This document shows, in pieces, positions 5,421 to 12,283 of a stretch of DNA of 13,694 nucleotides. The stretch spans positions 1 to 13,694 of the forward strand of contig JAGCSE010000009.1 of assembly GCA_017964325.1 (NCBI GenBank). The letters run 5' to 3'. Position numbers and translations under genes: made by a program. This DNA is from Victivallales bacterium (GTDB lineage Bacteria > Verrucomicrobiota > Lentisphaeria > Oligosphaerales > Oligosphaeraceae). How positions within the stretch are numbered: the first letter of the stretch is position 1; each line of letters starts with the position of its first letter. A model generated the notes under the pieces. That model saw only the letters and a program-made list of their open reading frames with translations, was not told the origin of the DNA and searched no databases.

Positions 5421-7463
5421 CTATATTTGCGTATATTGCGTTCTCAGCAGGAGTTCCTGCTGCATGCCTGGGGAGAGGCGGACGAAATAGTCCGTGTAGC
5501 CGCCGATGCGGACGACAAGGTCCGCATATTCGTCTGGATGAGCGATGGCTTTCTTCAGCGTCTCGTTGTCGGTCACGTTGATTTGTGTCTGGAAGCCGCC
5601 GCCGTTGATGAAGGCATCGACGAGGGCGATGAGCTTTTCGCGGGCGTCGTCGGTCGCAAGCAGTTCCTTCGAGTATTTCATATTGAAGGCGGAACCGCCG
5701 ACGAGAGGGAAATGCTCCCATGAGCAGACGGATTTGACGGCGGCGCTGGGGCCGAATTTTTCGCGGCCTTGCGCGGGGCCTGCGCCGTCGGCGAAGGGGA
5801 AGCCCGCGATACGGCCGTCCGGCGTGGAGCCAGTCTGCGAACCAAGCACTTGGTGCATGACCCAACAGAATGTTCCGGGTATGTAAAGTGCGTCGTCAGG
5901 CGGCATTCTGTATTTGGAAATCTCATCGCGGATGAAACCTACGATGATGGGAATCAGCGAATCGACTTCTGGATTGTCCTGTCCGTATTTCGGATAGGAC
6001 TTGAGGAATTTCTGCCGCAGTTCTGGATGCGATTTGAAATCATCTTTCAGGATGTCAAGCAGTTGTGACTGCGTCATGTTCTTTTGTTTGAAAATCTCCT
6101 CACGGATGACGATGAGAGAATCGACGAGATTGGCGAGCCCAACGAAGGAGCATTCGATCCAGTTGTATCGCGCACCGCCGTTTTCGATGTCGCGGCCGCG
6201 GCTGATGCAGTCGTTCGTGAAAGCGCTCTGCAATGGGCGGCGGCGGTTGGCGATGCGTGTTTCGCGGTCTTTCTTCTGGGCTGCCGCTCCGTTGGCGACA
6301 TGCGCCGCAAGAATCTTGTGGAAATTTTCCAAGAATGTGTCGAAATCGGCCGCCTCCGTTTCAAGATTTTCCAGAAGCATCTGGGAGAGATTGTAATACG
6401 GCGACGCGACCCAGACGTTGGAATACCCGCAGGGCGTGATTTCCACGCAGGTGGAGTTGATGTAGTTGCCGCGGATGTCTTCTGGAACGCCATAGTATTC
6501 AAGGCCTTTGCGGATGACACGGTCATTGAAGAACGACGGGTTCGGGTAGCCTTCCGCGATGACATCGACGGCAAGCCGTTTCAGCGAATGCGGCGTCTTT
6601 TCATTGGCGCATACGCCGACGGATGGATAAACGAGACGGCAGAGCCTGACGGCGTCAATCGACGCGTATGACAGGTCGTTGACGGTGCCGCCATCGAGCA
6701 TGACGCCGAAGGCGAGGCCAGACGGCGTGACGTGGTTGAGATACAGATAGATAAGCGCAAATGCTTCGACTGCATCGCGATAGGTGATGCGCTGTTCCAT
6801 CAGGTCGCGTTCGTAGAAGCGGATGAGGCGGCGGTCCAGTCGGCCCGGATTGATGAGCGACGAATCGTCACCGATTTCGACGCCGACTTCCACGAACCAC
6901 AGCAACTGGACGGCTTCCCAGAATGTGCGCGGCGTTTTGTGGGGGATGTGTCGGCAGCGCTCTGCCGCCGCTTCATTGCCAGCGTCTTCCGCTGCGCGGT
7001 TGATCATGTCCGAAAACGCCTCCAATGCAATGGTGAAGCTATTGTAAGTATCTTTCTGTTCGTCAGTTGCTTTGAGAGAAGCCAGATGGACGTCCAGCAG
7101 AAGCCCGTCGATTCCGACTTCGAAAATACGGTCGTAGTAAAGCTCGCAATGGCCGCTTTGACCAGGCGACGGGCGGTTGCGGAGCGGCGATTCGTTTTTC
7201 AGCCATTGGAGTGCCTTTTCCTGTTCATCCTGAAGATGTTGTGGAAGGCGAAGCCTGCCGACGAGCGGTTCGTCCTCTTCCGTCTCAAAACACATTCCGT
7301 CCAGCCGTCCGGCGGCGTTGTAGGCCCATTGTATGGAGAGCGGGGCATCCGGCGGACACTGCCTGAGGCGGTTGCAGAGAGCGACAGGATCGAATGGATG
7401 GAATGGAAGCCCTTGATTCTGATGTGCTTGGACTTTATTTCTGATGCGTTCGAAATCTGTCAT
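5421..7463 (-). CDS. Atypical short glycyl radical enzyme (pyruvate formate-lyase-like), substrate unknown
   Basis: The 680-residue protein is a member of the PFL/glycyl radical superfamily, oxygen-sensitive cytoplasmic enzymes that start radical chemistry from a backbone glycine. The thiyl cysteine is C339 in STCVEITPCG. The Cys-x-Glu pattern (E341) is that of eliminases and decarboxylases rather than the Cys-Cys of true pyruvate formate-lyase. Other landmarks are GYPNPSFFND (305-314), GGARYNW (429-435) and TPDGRIAGFPFADGAGP (547-563). The C-terminal glycine-radical domain contains RIGGYTDYFVRLSP with G655 as the radical site. Usual family members have RV[SA]GY and about 750-900 residues, so this one is short and divergent. 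No radical-SAM activase gene is in the window. Start: the frame is open to a TTG at 7523, but ATG 7463 is favoured because a promoter-like pair covers 7494-7523. No clear Shine-Dalgarno is present for any start. Confidence 0.88.
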   Translation of the reverse strand: MTDFERIRNKVQAHQNQGLPFHPFDPVALCNRLRQCPPDAPLSIQWAYNAAGRLDGMCFETEEDEPLVGRLRLPQHLQDEQEKALQWLKNESPLRNRPSPGQSGHCELYYDRIFEVGIDGLLLDVHLASLKATDEQKDTYNSFTIALEAFSDMINRAAEDAGNEAAAERCRHIPHKTPRTFWEAVQLLWFVEVGVEIGDDSSLINPGRLDRRLIRFYERDLMEQRITYRDAVEAFALIYLYLNHVTPSGLAFGVMLDGGTVNDLSYASIDAVRLCRLVYPSVGVCANEKTPHSLKRLAVDVIAEGYPNPSFFNDRVIRKGLEYYGVPEDIRGNYINSTCVEITPCGYSNVWVASPYYNLSQMLLENLETEAADFDTFLENFHKILAAHVANGAAAQKKDRETRIANRRRPLQSAFTNDCISRGRDIENGGARYNWIECSFVGLANLVDSLIVIREEIFKQKNMTQSQLLDILKDDFKSHPELRQKFLKSYPKYGQDNPEVDSLIPIIVGFIRDEISKYRMPPDDALYIPGTFCWVMHQVLGSQTGSTPDGRIAGFPFADGAGPAQGREKFGPSAAVKSVCSWEHFPLVGGSAFNMKYSKELLATDDAREKLIALVDAFINGGGFQTQINVTDNETLKKAIAHPDEYADLVVRIGGYTDYFVRLSPGMQQELLLRTQYTQI

Positions 7464-7493
7464 AGTAGCGTTGCGTTGAGTGGAAATAGTTGA

Positions 7494-7523
7494 ATGATAC
7501 ATAGTTAAGTGAATGCGATTCAA
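7494..7523 (-). promoter_or_regulatory. Candidate promoter for the glycyl radical enzyme
   Basis: On the minus strand TTGAAT (7523-7518) is followed after 18 bp by TATCAT (7499-7494), predicting a start near 7487 and a 24-nt leader to ATG 7463. The match is moderate. If real, it excludes the two longer starts (7523 and 7502) as the main translation start. Readthrough from the antitoxin-like gene upstream is also possible. Confidence 0.35.
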
Positions 7524-7541
7524 TAAAAAGCATAACCTAAT

Positions 7542-7769
7542 CTACCTCTGTTCCAACTCTTCACGTGGAATTTTTGCATCTTGGGGAAGATTCGGAACAA
7601 TGCTTTGAAAATAGGCAATTGCGATTTCGGGGTGTTCTTTGCGAAGCACTTTTTCAGAAAGACTGTTCAGATAGTCTCTAACCATCTGGTTAAGACTTGT
7701 TCCATGTCTTTGGGCGTATTTTCTCGCATTTGCTACAATATCATCAGATATCGAAAAGGTTATGTTCAT
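7542..7769 (-). CDS. Ribbon-helix-helix antitoxin-like protein (DUF6364-like), apparently orphan
   Basis: This 75-residue protein starts with a beta strand (NITFSIS) followed by DDIVANARKYAQRHGTSL and NQMVRDYL. That is the strand-helix-helix pattern of small RHH DNA-binding antitoxins, especially those paired with PIN-domain or similar toxins (VapB-like). RHH antitoxins dimerise, bind operator palindromes and repress their own operon, and their C-terminal tail neutralises the toxin. Here the tail (residues about 45-75) ends in IPREELEQR, like many intact antitoxin tails. The ATG at 7769 has GGAG 9 nt upstream and a strong promoter. The usual toxin gene immediately downstream is missing: only 78 nt separate it from the glycyl radical enzyme. 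It may be a solitary regulator, a remnant, or an antitoxin acting on a distant toxin. Confidence 0.72.
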   Translation of the reverse strand: MNITFSISDDIVANARKYAQRHGTSLNQMVRDYLNSLSEKVLRKEHPEIAIAYFQSIVPNLPQDAKIPREELEQR

Positions 7770-7782
7770 GTTTAAAAACTCC

Positions 7783-7792
7783 GAATATATTC
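7783..7792. promoter_or_regulatory. Perfect 10-bp palindrome at the antitoxin gene's transcript start (operator candidate)
   Basis: GAATATATTC is a perfect inverted repeat placed between the -10 box (7804-7799, minus strand) and the ribosome binding site (7782-7779) of the RHH gene. It covers the predicted transcription start. RHH proteins bind short palindromes in just this position to autorepress. Confidence 0.45.
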
Positions 7793-7798
7793 ATAAAC

Positions 7799-7826
7799 AC
7801 TATATACATGCTTATTTGTTTGTCAA
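7799..7826 (-). promoter_or_regulatory. Strong sigma-70-like promoter of the RHH antitoxin-like gene
   Basis: On the minus strand, TTGACA (7826-7821, perfect consensus) and TATAGT (7804-7799) are separated by 16 bp. The predicted start near 7792 gives a leader of about 23 nt containing GGAG. This is one of the two best promoters in the window. Confidence 0.65.
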
Positions 7827-7912
7827 GAAGAGCAGGAGCATAATATGACAAGGTCTGTAGGCAATGTGAGAATAATGTATGAGTTTCATAGTTGGAAATA
7901 TGCTTGCTGTGC

Positions 7913-7941
7913 TTGCAGAATTACCATTTACCAATTATAAT
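7913..7941 (+). promoter_or_regulatory. Promoter of the secreted phosphoesterase operon
   Basis: TTGCAG (7913-7918) and TATAAT (7936-7941, perfect consensus) are separated by the ideal 17 bp, placing the transcript start near 7948, about 39 nt before the ATG at 7987. It probably drives the secreted metallophosphoesterase and perhaps the plus-strand genes behind it. Confidence 0.68.
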
Positions 7942-7986
7942 ATGACAGGAATCTTTGTCATACCAACCATAGAAAAAGGAAAAAAC

Positions 7987-9114
7987 ATGTTGAAGAAAAT
8001 CAGTGTTCTTGTTTTGATTTTGTTTGCCGTTGCGTTGTTTGCGGCGGACGACACCTACCAGATTGTGATGCTGGGCGACCTGCACTACGACAACGTTGAC
8101 TGCCGCGAGCCTGAAATGATGAAGAATCTGAAGGATTATCAGAAATACGAATTGGACCGCAACTTGCGGAGTTGGAGGGAAGACGGCGAGTCGCTGAAAA
8201 TGCTGGAAGCGGCGGGCAAGATGGCGGAACAATTGAACGCACCGTTCGTGATTCAGAACGGTGATTTTGTACAAGGCGACGCAGGCTCCGAAGAAATGGC
8301 CACGAAGATGATTCTGTCGTGCATGGATACATGCAAGAAATACATCCATGTACCGTTCATCGCGACGAAGGGCAACCATGACCCGCGCGGCAAAGGCGCG
8401 AACGCCGCCGTGAACAAGACGTTGCCGGCATTCTGGTCGAAAGAACTGAACATCAATCCGCCGCTGACGCGCACGACATTCGCTCACCGTCAAGGTCCGG
8501 ATGTGTTCATCTTCCTGGACGACATATCGTTAGGCTCTCAAAAGAAGGAGAAGGTAAATGACAAGGAGATCGTGACCTTCCCGAACCTGGAGTATTTTGA
8601 ATCACTGCTGAAGGCGAATGCGGATGCACGCTACACGTTCATTGTCTGTCACTTGCCAATTATCCCGACATCTGCGGAACGCTGGATTCCCTTTGGCGGC
8701 CAGAAAACGGACGCCCAGAGAAAATACCTTTTGAATCTGCTCTGCGAACACAACGCCATCATCCTATGCGGCCATATCCATGCCAACTCATTCATCGAAT
8801 TTGAAAATGAAAAGGGCAAGGTTGCGCAAATCACGTGCATCAGCCTCTTTCCAAGCCCGAATGCTGCGAAAATGGGGCGTCCGAATGAAGGATGCGTGGA
8901 GAAATACATGGTTCGCAAGAGCGTGAAGGATGAAATGGCGAAGAATCCTGCCGCGTGGACAGATTTCCTCGGTCCGTATATGTCTGGATTGAAACGCTAT
9001 ATAACACTCGGCGGCGCAGGATATTGCATCGTACGAATCTCGCCTGACGGCGTCGTGAACGAATACCGCAGCATTCTGGATCCGGAATACTGCACGAGCA
9101 TCAAAATGAGATAA
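7987..9114 (+). CDS. Secreted calcineurin-like metallophosphoesterase
   Basis: The 375-residue protein has an N-terminal signal peptide (MLKK, hydrophobic residues 5-18, probable cleavage near FAA-DD), so it acts in the periplasm or outside. The metallophosphoesterase ligands are all present: GDLHYDN (D31, H33), QNGDF (D93), TKGNHD (N130, H131), VCHLP (H222) and CGHIHAN (H263, H265). Such exported enzymes cleave phosphomonoesters or phosphodiesters; the substrate is not readable here. The frame extends upstream to 7879, but ATG 7987 has AAGGA 6 nt before it, opens directly into the signal peptide, and lies behind a good promoter. It differs clearly in length and sequence from the cytoplasmic member at 2323-3171. 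The stop codon's last base begins the nine-unit heptad array that separates it from the large GH-like gene on the same strand. Confidence 0.9.
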   Translation: MLKKISVLVLILFAVALFAADDTYQIVMLGDLHYDNVDCREPEMMKNLKDYQKYELDRNLRSWREDGESLKMLEAAGKMAEQLNAPFVIQNGDFVQGDAGSEEMATKMILSCMDTCKKYIHVPFIATKGNHDPRGKGANAAVNKTLPAFWSKELNINPPLTRTTFAHRQGPDVFIFLDDISLGSQKKEKVNDKEIVTFPNLEYFESLLKANADARYTFIVCHLPIIPTSAERWIPFGGQKTDAQRKYLLNLLCEHNAIILCGHIHANSFIEFENEKGKVAQITCISLFPSPNAAKMGRPNEGCVEKYMVRKSVKDEMAKNPAAWTDFLGPYMSGLKRYITLGGAGYCIVRISPDGVVNEYRSILDPEYCTSIKMR

Positions 9115-9179
9115 TTAACAATTAACAATTAACAATTAACAATTAACAATTAACAATTAACAATTAACAATTAACAATT
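9114..9179. repeat. Nine perfect ATTAACA heptanucleotide repeats
   Basis: ATTAACA is repeated nine times without error (9114-9176), followed by a partial ATT. The first base is the last base of the upstream gene's TAA stop. The array ends 17 nt before the ATG of the next gene. Being perfect and of non-triplet length, it is a good substrate for slipped-strand copy-number change. In rotation, ACAATTA differs by one base from the reverse complement (ACAATTC) of the unit at 14-62. Confidence 0.97.
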
Positions 9180-9196
9180 CATATTTTTTTTGTGGC

Positions 9197-11380
9197 ATGA
9201 GCAGATATTTCAAATTATTGTCATTGTCGGTAGTTTTCATTTTCAGCATGGCTTCCGCAAAAGAAGTCGTTTACCGCTGCGATTTTACAAAAGGGACAGA
9301 GGGATGGCAGGCGTGGTGCGAATATCCTGAAAACCACATCTCTACGGGAACGGCGGTGGTCGATGGTCATAACGTGTTGGAATTGAAAGGGAAGGGCGGC
9401 TGGCTGACACCTGTCATCTTCAAGTTGCCGAAGCCGATCAAATGCACGGAGAAGACGATGCTGCATTTCAAGATCTGGGCGGACCAGCCGATCGAATGCG
9501 ACATCAATATCGGCAACATGGAGGAGCAGGCCCAATACGCCCATACCTTCGATCTGAAGGCCAATCAATGGACGGAAGTCCAGCGGTATTTTGCCAAATC
9601 CTACTATAAATTCCAGGGGAAGCCTGACATTCCGAACGACGGTTTCCTCGGCGACCATATCGAAATGCTGCAAGTCGCAACGCAGGGGACGCATGTGATG
9701 ATGGGCGAGATTGAAATCTTCGAGGCGGACGGCACGGAAAAGGAGATGCCGCCGGAGCCAGCGCATATTATCCAGCGGCGTCATCAGAAGGATATTGCGA
9801 TTGAAGCCGTCAATGACCATCTGAAAGCCTGCCCGCTGGCGAAATATCCGCAATTGCAGCGGAACGGCGTGTTCCAGTTCGGAGTCGTCTCCAGGCTGGA
9901 TGCCAACTGCAGCAATTACAAGTGGTTGGGCGAAGATTTGGAGACGTGTCTGCGGCGTGATCTGGTGGATATGCGCCGCCATTATCTTAATACGTATTAT
10001 GATTTCTGCACGAACATTGACAAGATTGAAAACCGTTTGAAACGCACGGAAGAGATTGGCATCTGGCTAGTTGAGACAGAATTTTGTCAGACGAATTTTC
10101 CCACGGCGAGTGCGGAGACGATCGCAAAATTTGAAATGGCGAAGAAATCGCCGTGCATTTTGGGATGGTATGGGCAGGACGAACCGATCTTCGAGCATCT
10201 CGCGCGTTATCTGGCAAACAAGCGGTGGGTGAATGAACATGATCCTAACCATCCTTATACCAGTGCGATGCACCTGGATGAAATCCGTGGCACGGCCGGC
10301 AAGGCGATGGAAGTCATGATTCCGGACATCTACTCCCTGCGGCCGAGCATGCCGTTGAACGATCCAATTCCGATGCTAGCTCATGAAACGTTCTGCCAAC
10401 AGGTTATGACGCAGAGCGGCGGCAAGCGCGTGTGGTTTATGACGCAGACGTTCAGCAACCGCCATCCGAACAAACAGCGCACGTTGCATCTCAGTTCGCG
10501 TTATCCGACGGCGGATGAAATCCGCCTGGACATGTACGCAACGTTGGCAGGCGGCGCAAACGGCATCGCATTCTTCATCTACAACGATTTGGTGAGCTTT
10601 CTCGGCGGCATTCGTCCTGAAAAGTTCGATTTCACGCTCGTTGATCCATGGGGCAACGGCAATGCGACGTACGATGAAATCGCCGCTTTCGGCAAGCTTA
10701 TCGTGCCAATCATGCCGTCGATTATGGATGCAGGCCGCTCCCATGATTTTGATGCGAACATCAAGGTGGACCGCGACAAGTTCCTCGTAACGGAGGCGAA
10801 AAACGATTTCGGCCATTATCTTTTCATCGTGAACAGGAGCTTGAAGGAGACACGCAACGCCAGCGTTACATTCGATATTCCAACTGGTTGCAAAGTCTAT
10901 AGCCTGACGAAGCAGGCAGAGGCGAATTTATCCGCCATCGAACTCGGCCCAGGATACGGTGAAATTTTGGCCGTTGTAACGCCCGAGACGTTCGCGATGT
11001 ACTGCCGTGAAATCAACGAACGTGCCGCCAAGCAGGAAGCGGATTTGAAAGAACTGCGGATGAAGGAGTTGCGTCAGGCAGGATTTGCAGACGGAAACGC
11101 CTCCGCCGCTTGGCTGGAGGCCGAAAATGGCTTGAACGGCGTGAAAGCGACGTTTGGCGAGATGTATAAGGTTCTTGCGCAACCCAACAACATCTATCGC
11201 ATTGATACGGCTCCAGAATACGAAGATTTGAACGGCAGAGTCCAAACGCTCAGCAAAGCATATTTCACGCTGCGCAAGTCACATGCGAATGGCGCCGTCA
11301 TCACGGATGATGTCATGGAGCAGCTGAAGGCGGATATTCGTGCATTGCAAAAACAGTATGAAGAAAGATTGAAAAAATAA
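9197..11380 (+). CDS. Large secreted glycoside-hydrolase-like protein (beta-sandwich, TIM barrel, coiled-coil tail)
   Basis: The 727-residue protein begins with a signal peptide (cleavage near SMASA-KE, residue 21-22). Residues about 23-178 look like a carbohydrate-binding beta-sandwich (aromatic-rich, ending EIEIFEADG). Residues about 220-510 look like a TIM-barrel hydrolase of the GH-A type. ILGWYGQDEP (321-330) resembles the strand-4 acid/base segment of such enzymes, making E329 the likely acid, and YATLAGGANGIAFFIYND (447-464) is the usual late-barrel segment. Residues about 520-598 resemble the small C-terminal beta domain of these enzymes, and 600-727 are helical and probably coiled-coil. 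The family number cannot be fixed; GH42-, GH5- or GH2-like barrels are candidates, and a catalytically inactive barrel is possible. The ribosome binding site is weak (GTGG), and nine heptad repeats lie directly upstream. The next plus-strand gene, thiM, is 55 nt away. Confidence 0.85.
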   Translation: MSRYFKLLSLSVVFIFSMASAKEVVYRCDFTKGTEGWQAWCEYPENHISTGTAVVDGHNVLELKGKGGWLTPVIFKLPKPIKCTEKTMLHFKIWADQPIECDINIGNMEEQAQYAHTFDLKANQWTEVQRYFAKSYYKFQGKPDIPNDGFLGDHIEMLQVATQGTHVMMGEIEIFEADGTEKEMPPEPAHIIQRRHQKDIAIEAVNDHLKACPLAKYPQLQRNGVFQFGVVSRLDANCSNYKWLGEDLETCLRRDLVDMRRHYLNTYYDFCTNIDKIENRLKRTEEIGIWLVETEFCQTNFPTASAETIAKFEMAKKSPCILGWYGQDEPIFEHLARYLANKRWVNEHDPNHPYTSAMHLDEIRGTAGKAMEVMIPDIYSLRPSMPLNDPIPMLAHETFCQQVMTQSGGKRVWFMTQTFSNRHPNKQRTLHLSSRYPTADEIRLDMYATLAGGANGIAFFIYNDLVSFLGGIRPEKFDFTLVDPWGNGNATYDEIAAFGKLIVPIMPSIMDAGRSHDFDANIKVDRDKFLVTEAKNDFGHYLFIVNRSLKETRNASVTFDIPTGCKVYSLTKQAEANLSAIELGPGYGEILAVVTPETFAMYCREINERAAKQEADLKELRMKELRQAGFADGNASAAWLEAENGLNGVKATFGEMYKVLAQPNNIYRIDTAPEYEDLNGRVQTLSKAYFTLRKSHANGAVITDDVMEQLKADIRALQKQYEERLKK

Positions 11381-11385
11381 AAGTT

Positions 11386-11399
11386 GCGCAGGAGTGCGC
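11386..11399 (+). other. Small hairpin between the GH-like gene and thiM
   Basis: GCGCA (11386-11390) and TGCGC (11395-11399) form a 5-bp stem with a GGAG loop, beginning 5 nt after the upstream stop. There is no T-run, so it is a weak terminator at best. It could protect a processed 3' end. This 55-nt gap holds no TPP riboswitch: I see no CTGAGA or other thi-box core. Confidence 0.3.
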
Positions 11400-11435
11400 C
11401 TCTCCCGTTGCATCGAAAAATGAAGAGAAATTAAA

Positions 11436-12272
11436 ATGAATGAAATCAAAGATTCAAAGAAATGTCTGCAATGGTGGCTGGATCGCATCAAGGCGAAGCG
11501 TCCTTTGCTGGAATGCCTGACGAATGTGGTGACGATCAACGATGTCGCGAACGTGATATTGGCGTGTGGCGCATCTCCTGTCATGGCGGATGCGGCGGAT
11601 GAAGTGCCTGATTTCGTGAATATTGCGTCAGGTGTCATCATCAATGTCGGGTCGATGATCAACCGTGGTTCGTATGAGATTGCCATGCGTTATGCGCAGG
11701 AGTATGGGAAGCCTGTCGTGTTCGATCCCGTGGGCGTCGGGGCGGCTAAGCCGCGTACGACGTTGACGATGGCGTTGTTGAGGCGTTATCCATGCGCGGT
11801 CATCCGAGGCAATGCGTCGGAGATACGGACGTTGGCGGAAGGCGCGGGCATGACGAAAGGCGTTGATGCGGCGGCGGATGATGCCGTGACGGATGAAACG
11901 ATTCCTGCGCGGCTGGCGGTCGTAAAAGCCGTTGCGAATCGGTGGCACTGTACGGTGGCGATGTCAGGGGCGATTGATTTAATTTCCGATGGGAAAAATA
12001 GTTATGCGTGCCGCAATGGCGTGTCGTGGATGAGCAACGTGACTGGCACGGGCTGTTCGCTGACGGGGCTGACGGCGGCGTTTGCCGCCGTTGCAGAAAA
12101 GGCCGAAATGGCGGAGGCCGCAGCCTACGCGACGGCCATGATGGGAATGGCTGGCGAAATCGCGTATGATAAAGCCAAGTCATTGGGATTAGGTTCGTTC
12201 CGTGTATATTTGATCGATGCGCTTTCCATGATTTTGCAGCATGATGTCCAGCCGCGGCTTGAAATATTGTAA
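11436..12272 (+). CDS. thiM: Hydroxyethylthiazole kinase
   Basis: The 278-residue cytoplasmic enzyme phosphorylates 4-methyl-5-(2-hydroxyethyl)thiazole with ATP, the thiazole salvage step of thiamine synthesis. Family signatures are clear: CLTNVVTINDVANVILACGA (27-46) followed by SPVMAD, FDPVGVGAAKPRT (96-108), RGNASEI (124-130), AMSGAIDLISDG (175-186) and NVTGTGCSLTG (201-211), with C207 the conserved active-site cysteine of the glycine-rich anion hole. Length is normal. The start ATG follows a weak GAAGAG site by about 8 nt. It is 11 nt upstream of the ThiE-HAD gene, and the two are almost certainly co-transcribed. ThiD and the pyrimidine pathway are not in the window. No TPP riboswitch precedes it, so control may come from an upstream promoter shared with the GH-like genes. 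Confidence 0.96.
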   Translation: MNEIKDSKKCLQWWLDRIKAKRPLLECLTNVVTINDVANVILACGASPVMADAADEVPDFVNIASGVIINVGSMINRGSYEIAMRYAQEYGKPVVFDPVGVGAAKPRTTLTMALLRRYPCAVIRGNASEIRTLAEGAGMTKGVDAAADDAVTDETIPARLAVVKAVANRWHCTVAMSGAIDLISDGKNSYACRNGVSWMSNVTGTGCSLTGLTAAFAAVAEKAEMAEAAAYATAMMGMAGEIAYDKAKSLGLGSFRVYLIDALSMILQHDVQPRLEIL

Positions 12273-12283
12273 AAGGTATGGTC

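Noticed and set aside
6732..7493. A 253-codon open frame on the plus strand opposite the glycyl radical enzyme
   Set aside because: It is antisense to a well-conserved protein with all family motifs, has no recognisable domain, and reflects codon bias of the true gene. The same applies to 9221-9982 opposite the GH-like gene.
7464..7541. Toxin gene partner for the RHH antitoxin-like protein
   Set aside because: The gap is only 78 nt. A short frame from an ATG at 7533 (minus strand) runs about 33 codons into the glycyl radical enzyme in another frame, with no toxin-like features.
7879..7986. N-terminal extension of the secreted phosphoesterase by 36 residues
   Set aside because: It would bury the signal peptide and cross the predicted promoter at 7913-7941; ATG 7987 has a good AAGGA site.
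9114..9179. CRISPR-like array
   Set aside because: Units are contiguous 7-mers without spacers, and no cas gene is present.
11381..11435. TPP riboswitch before thiM
   Set aside because: No CTGAGA core or thi-box 3' motif is visible and the gap is too short for the usual structure plus an expression platform.
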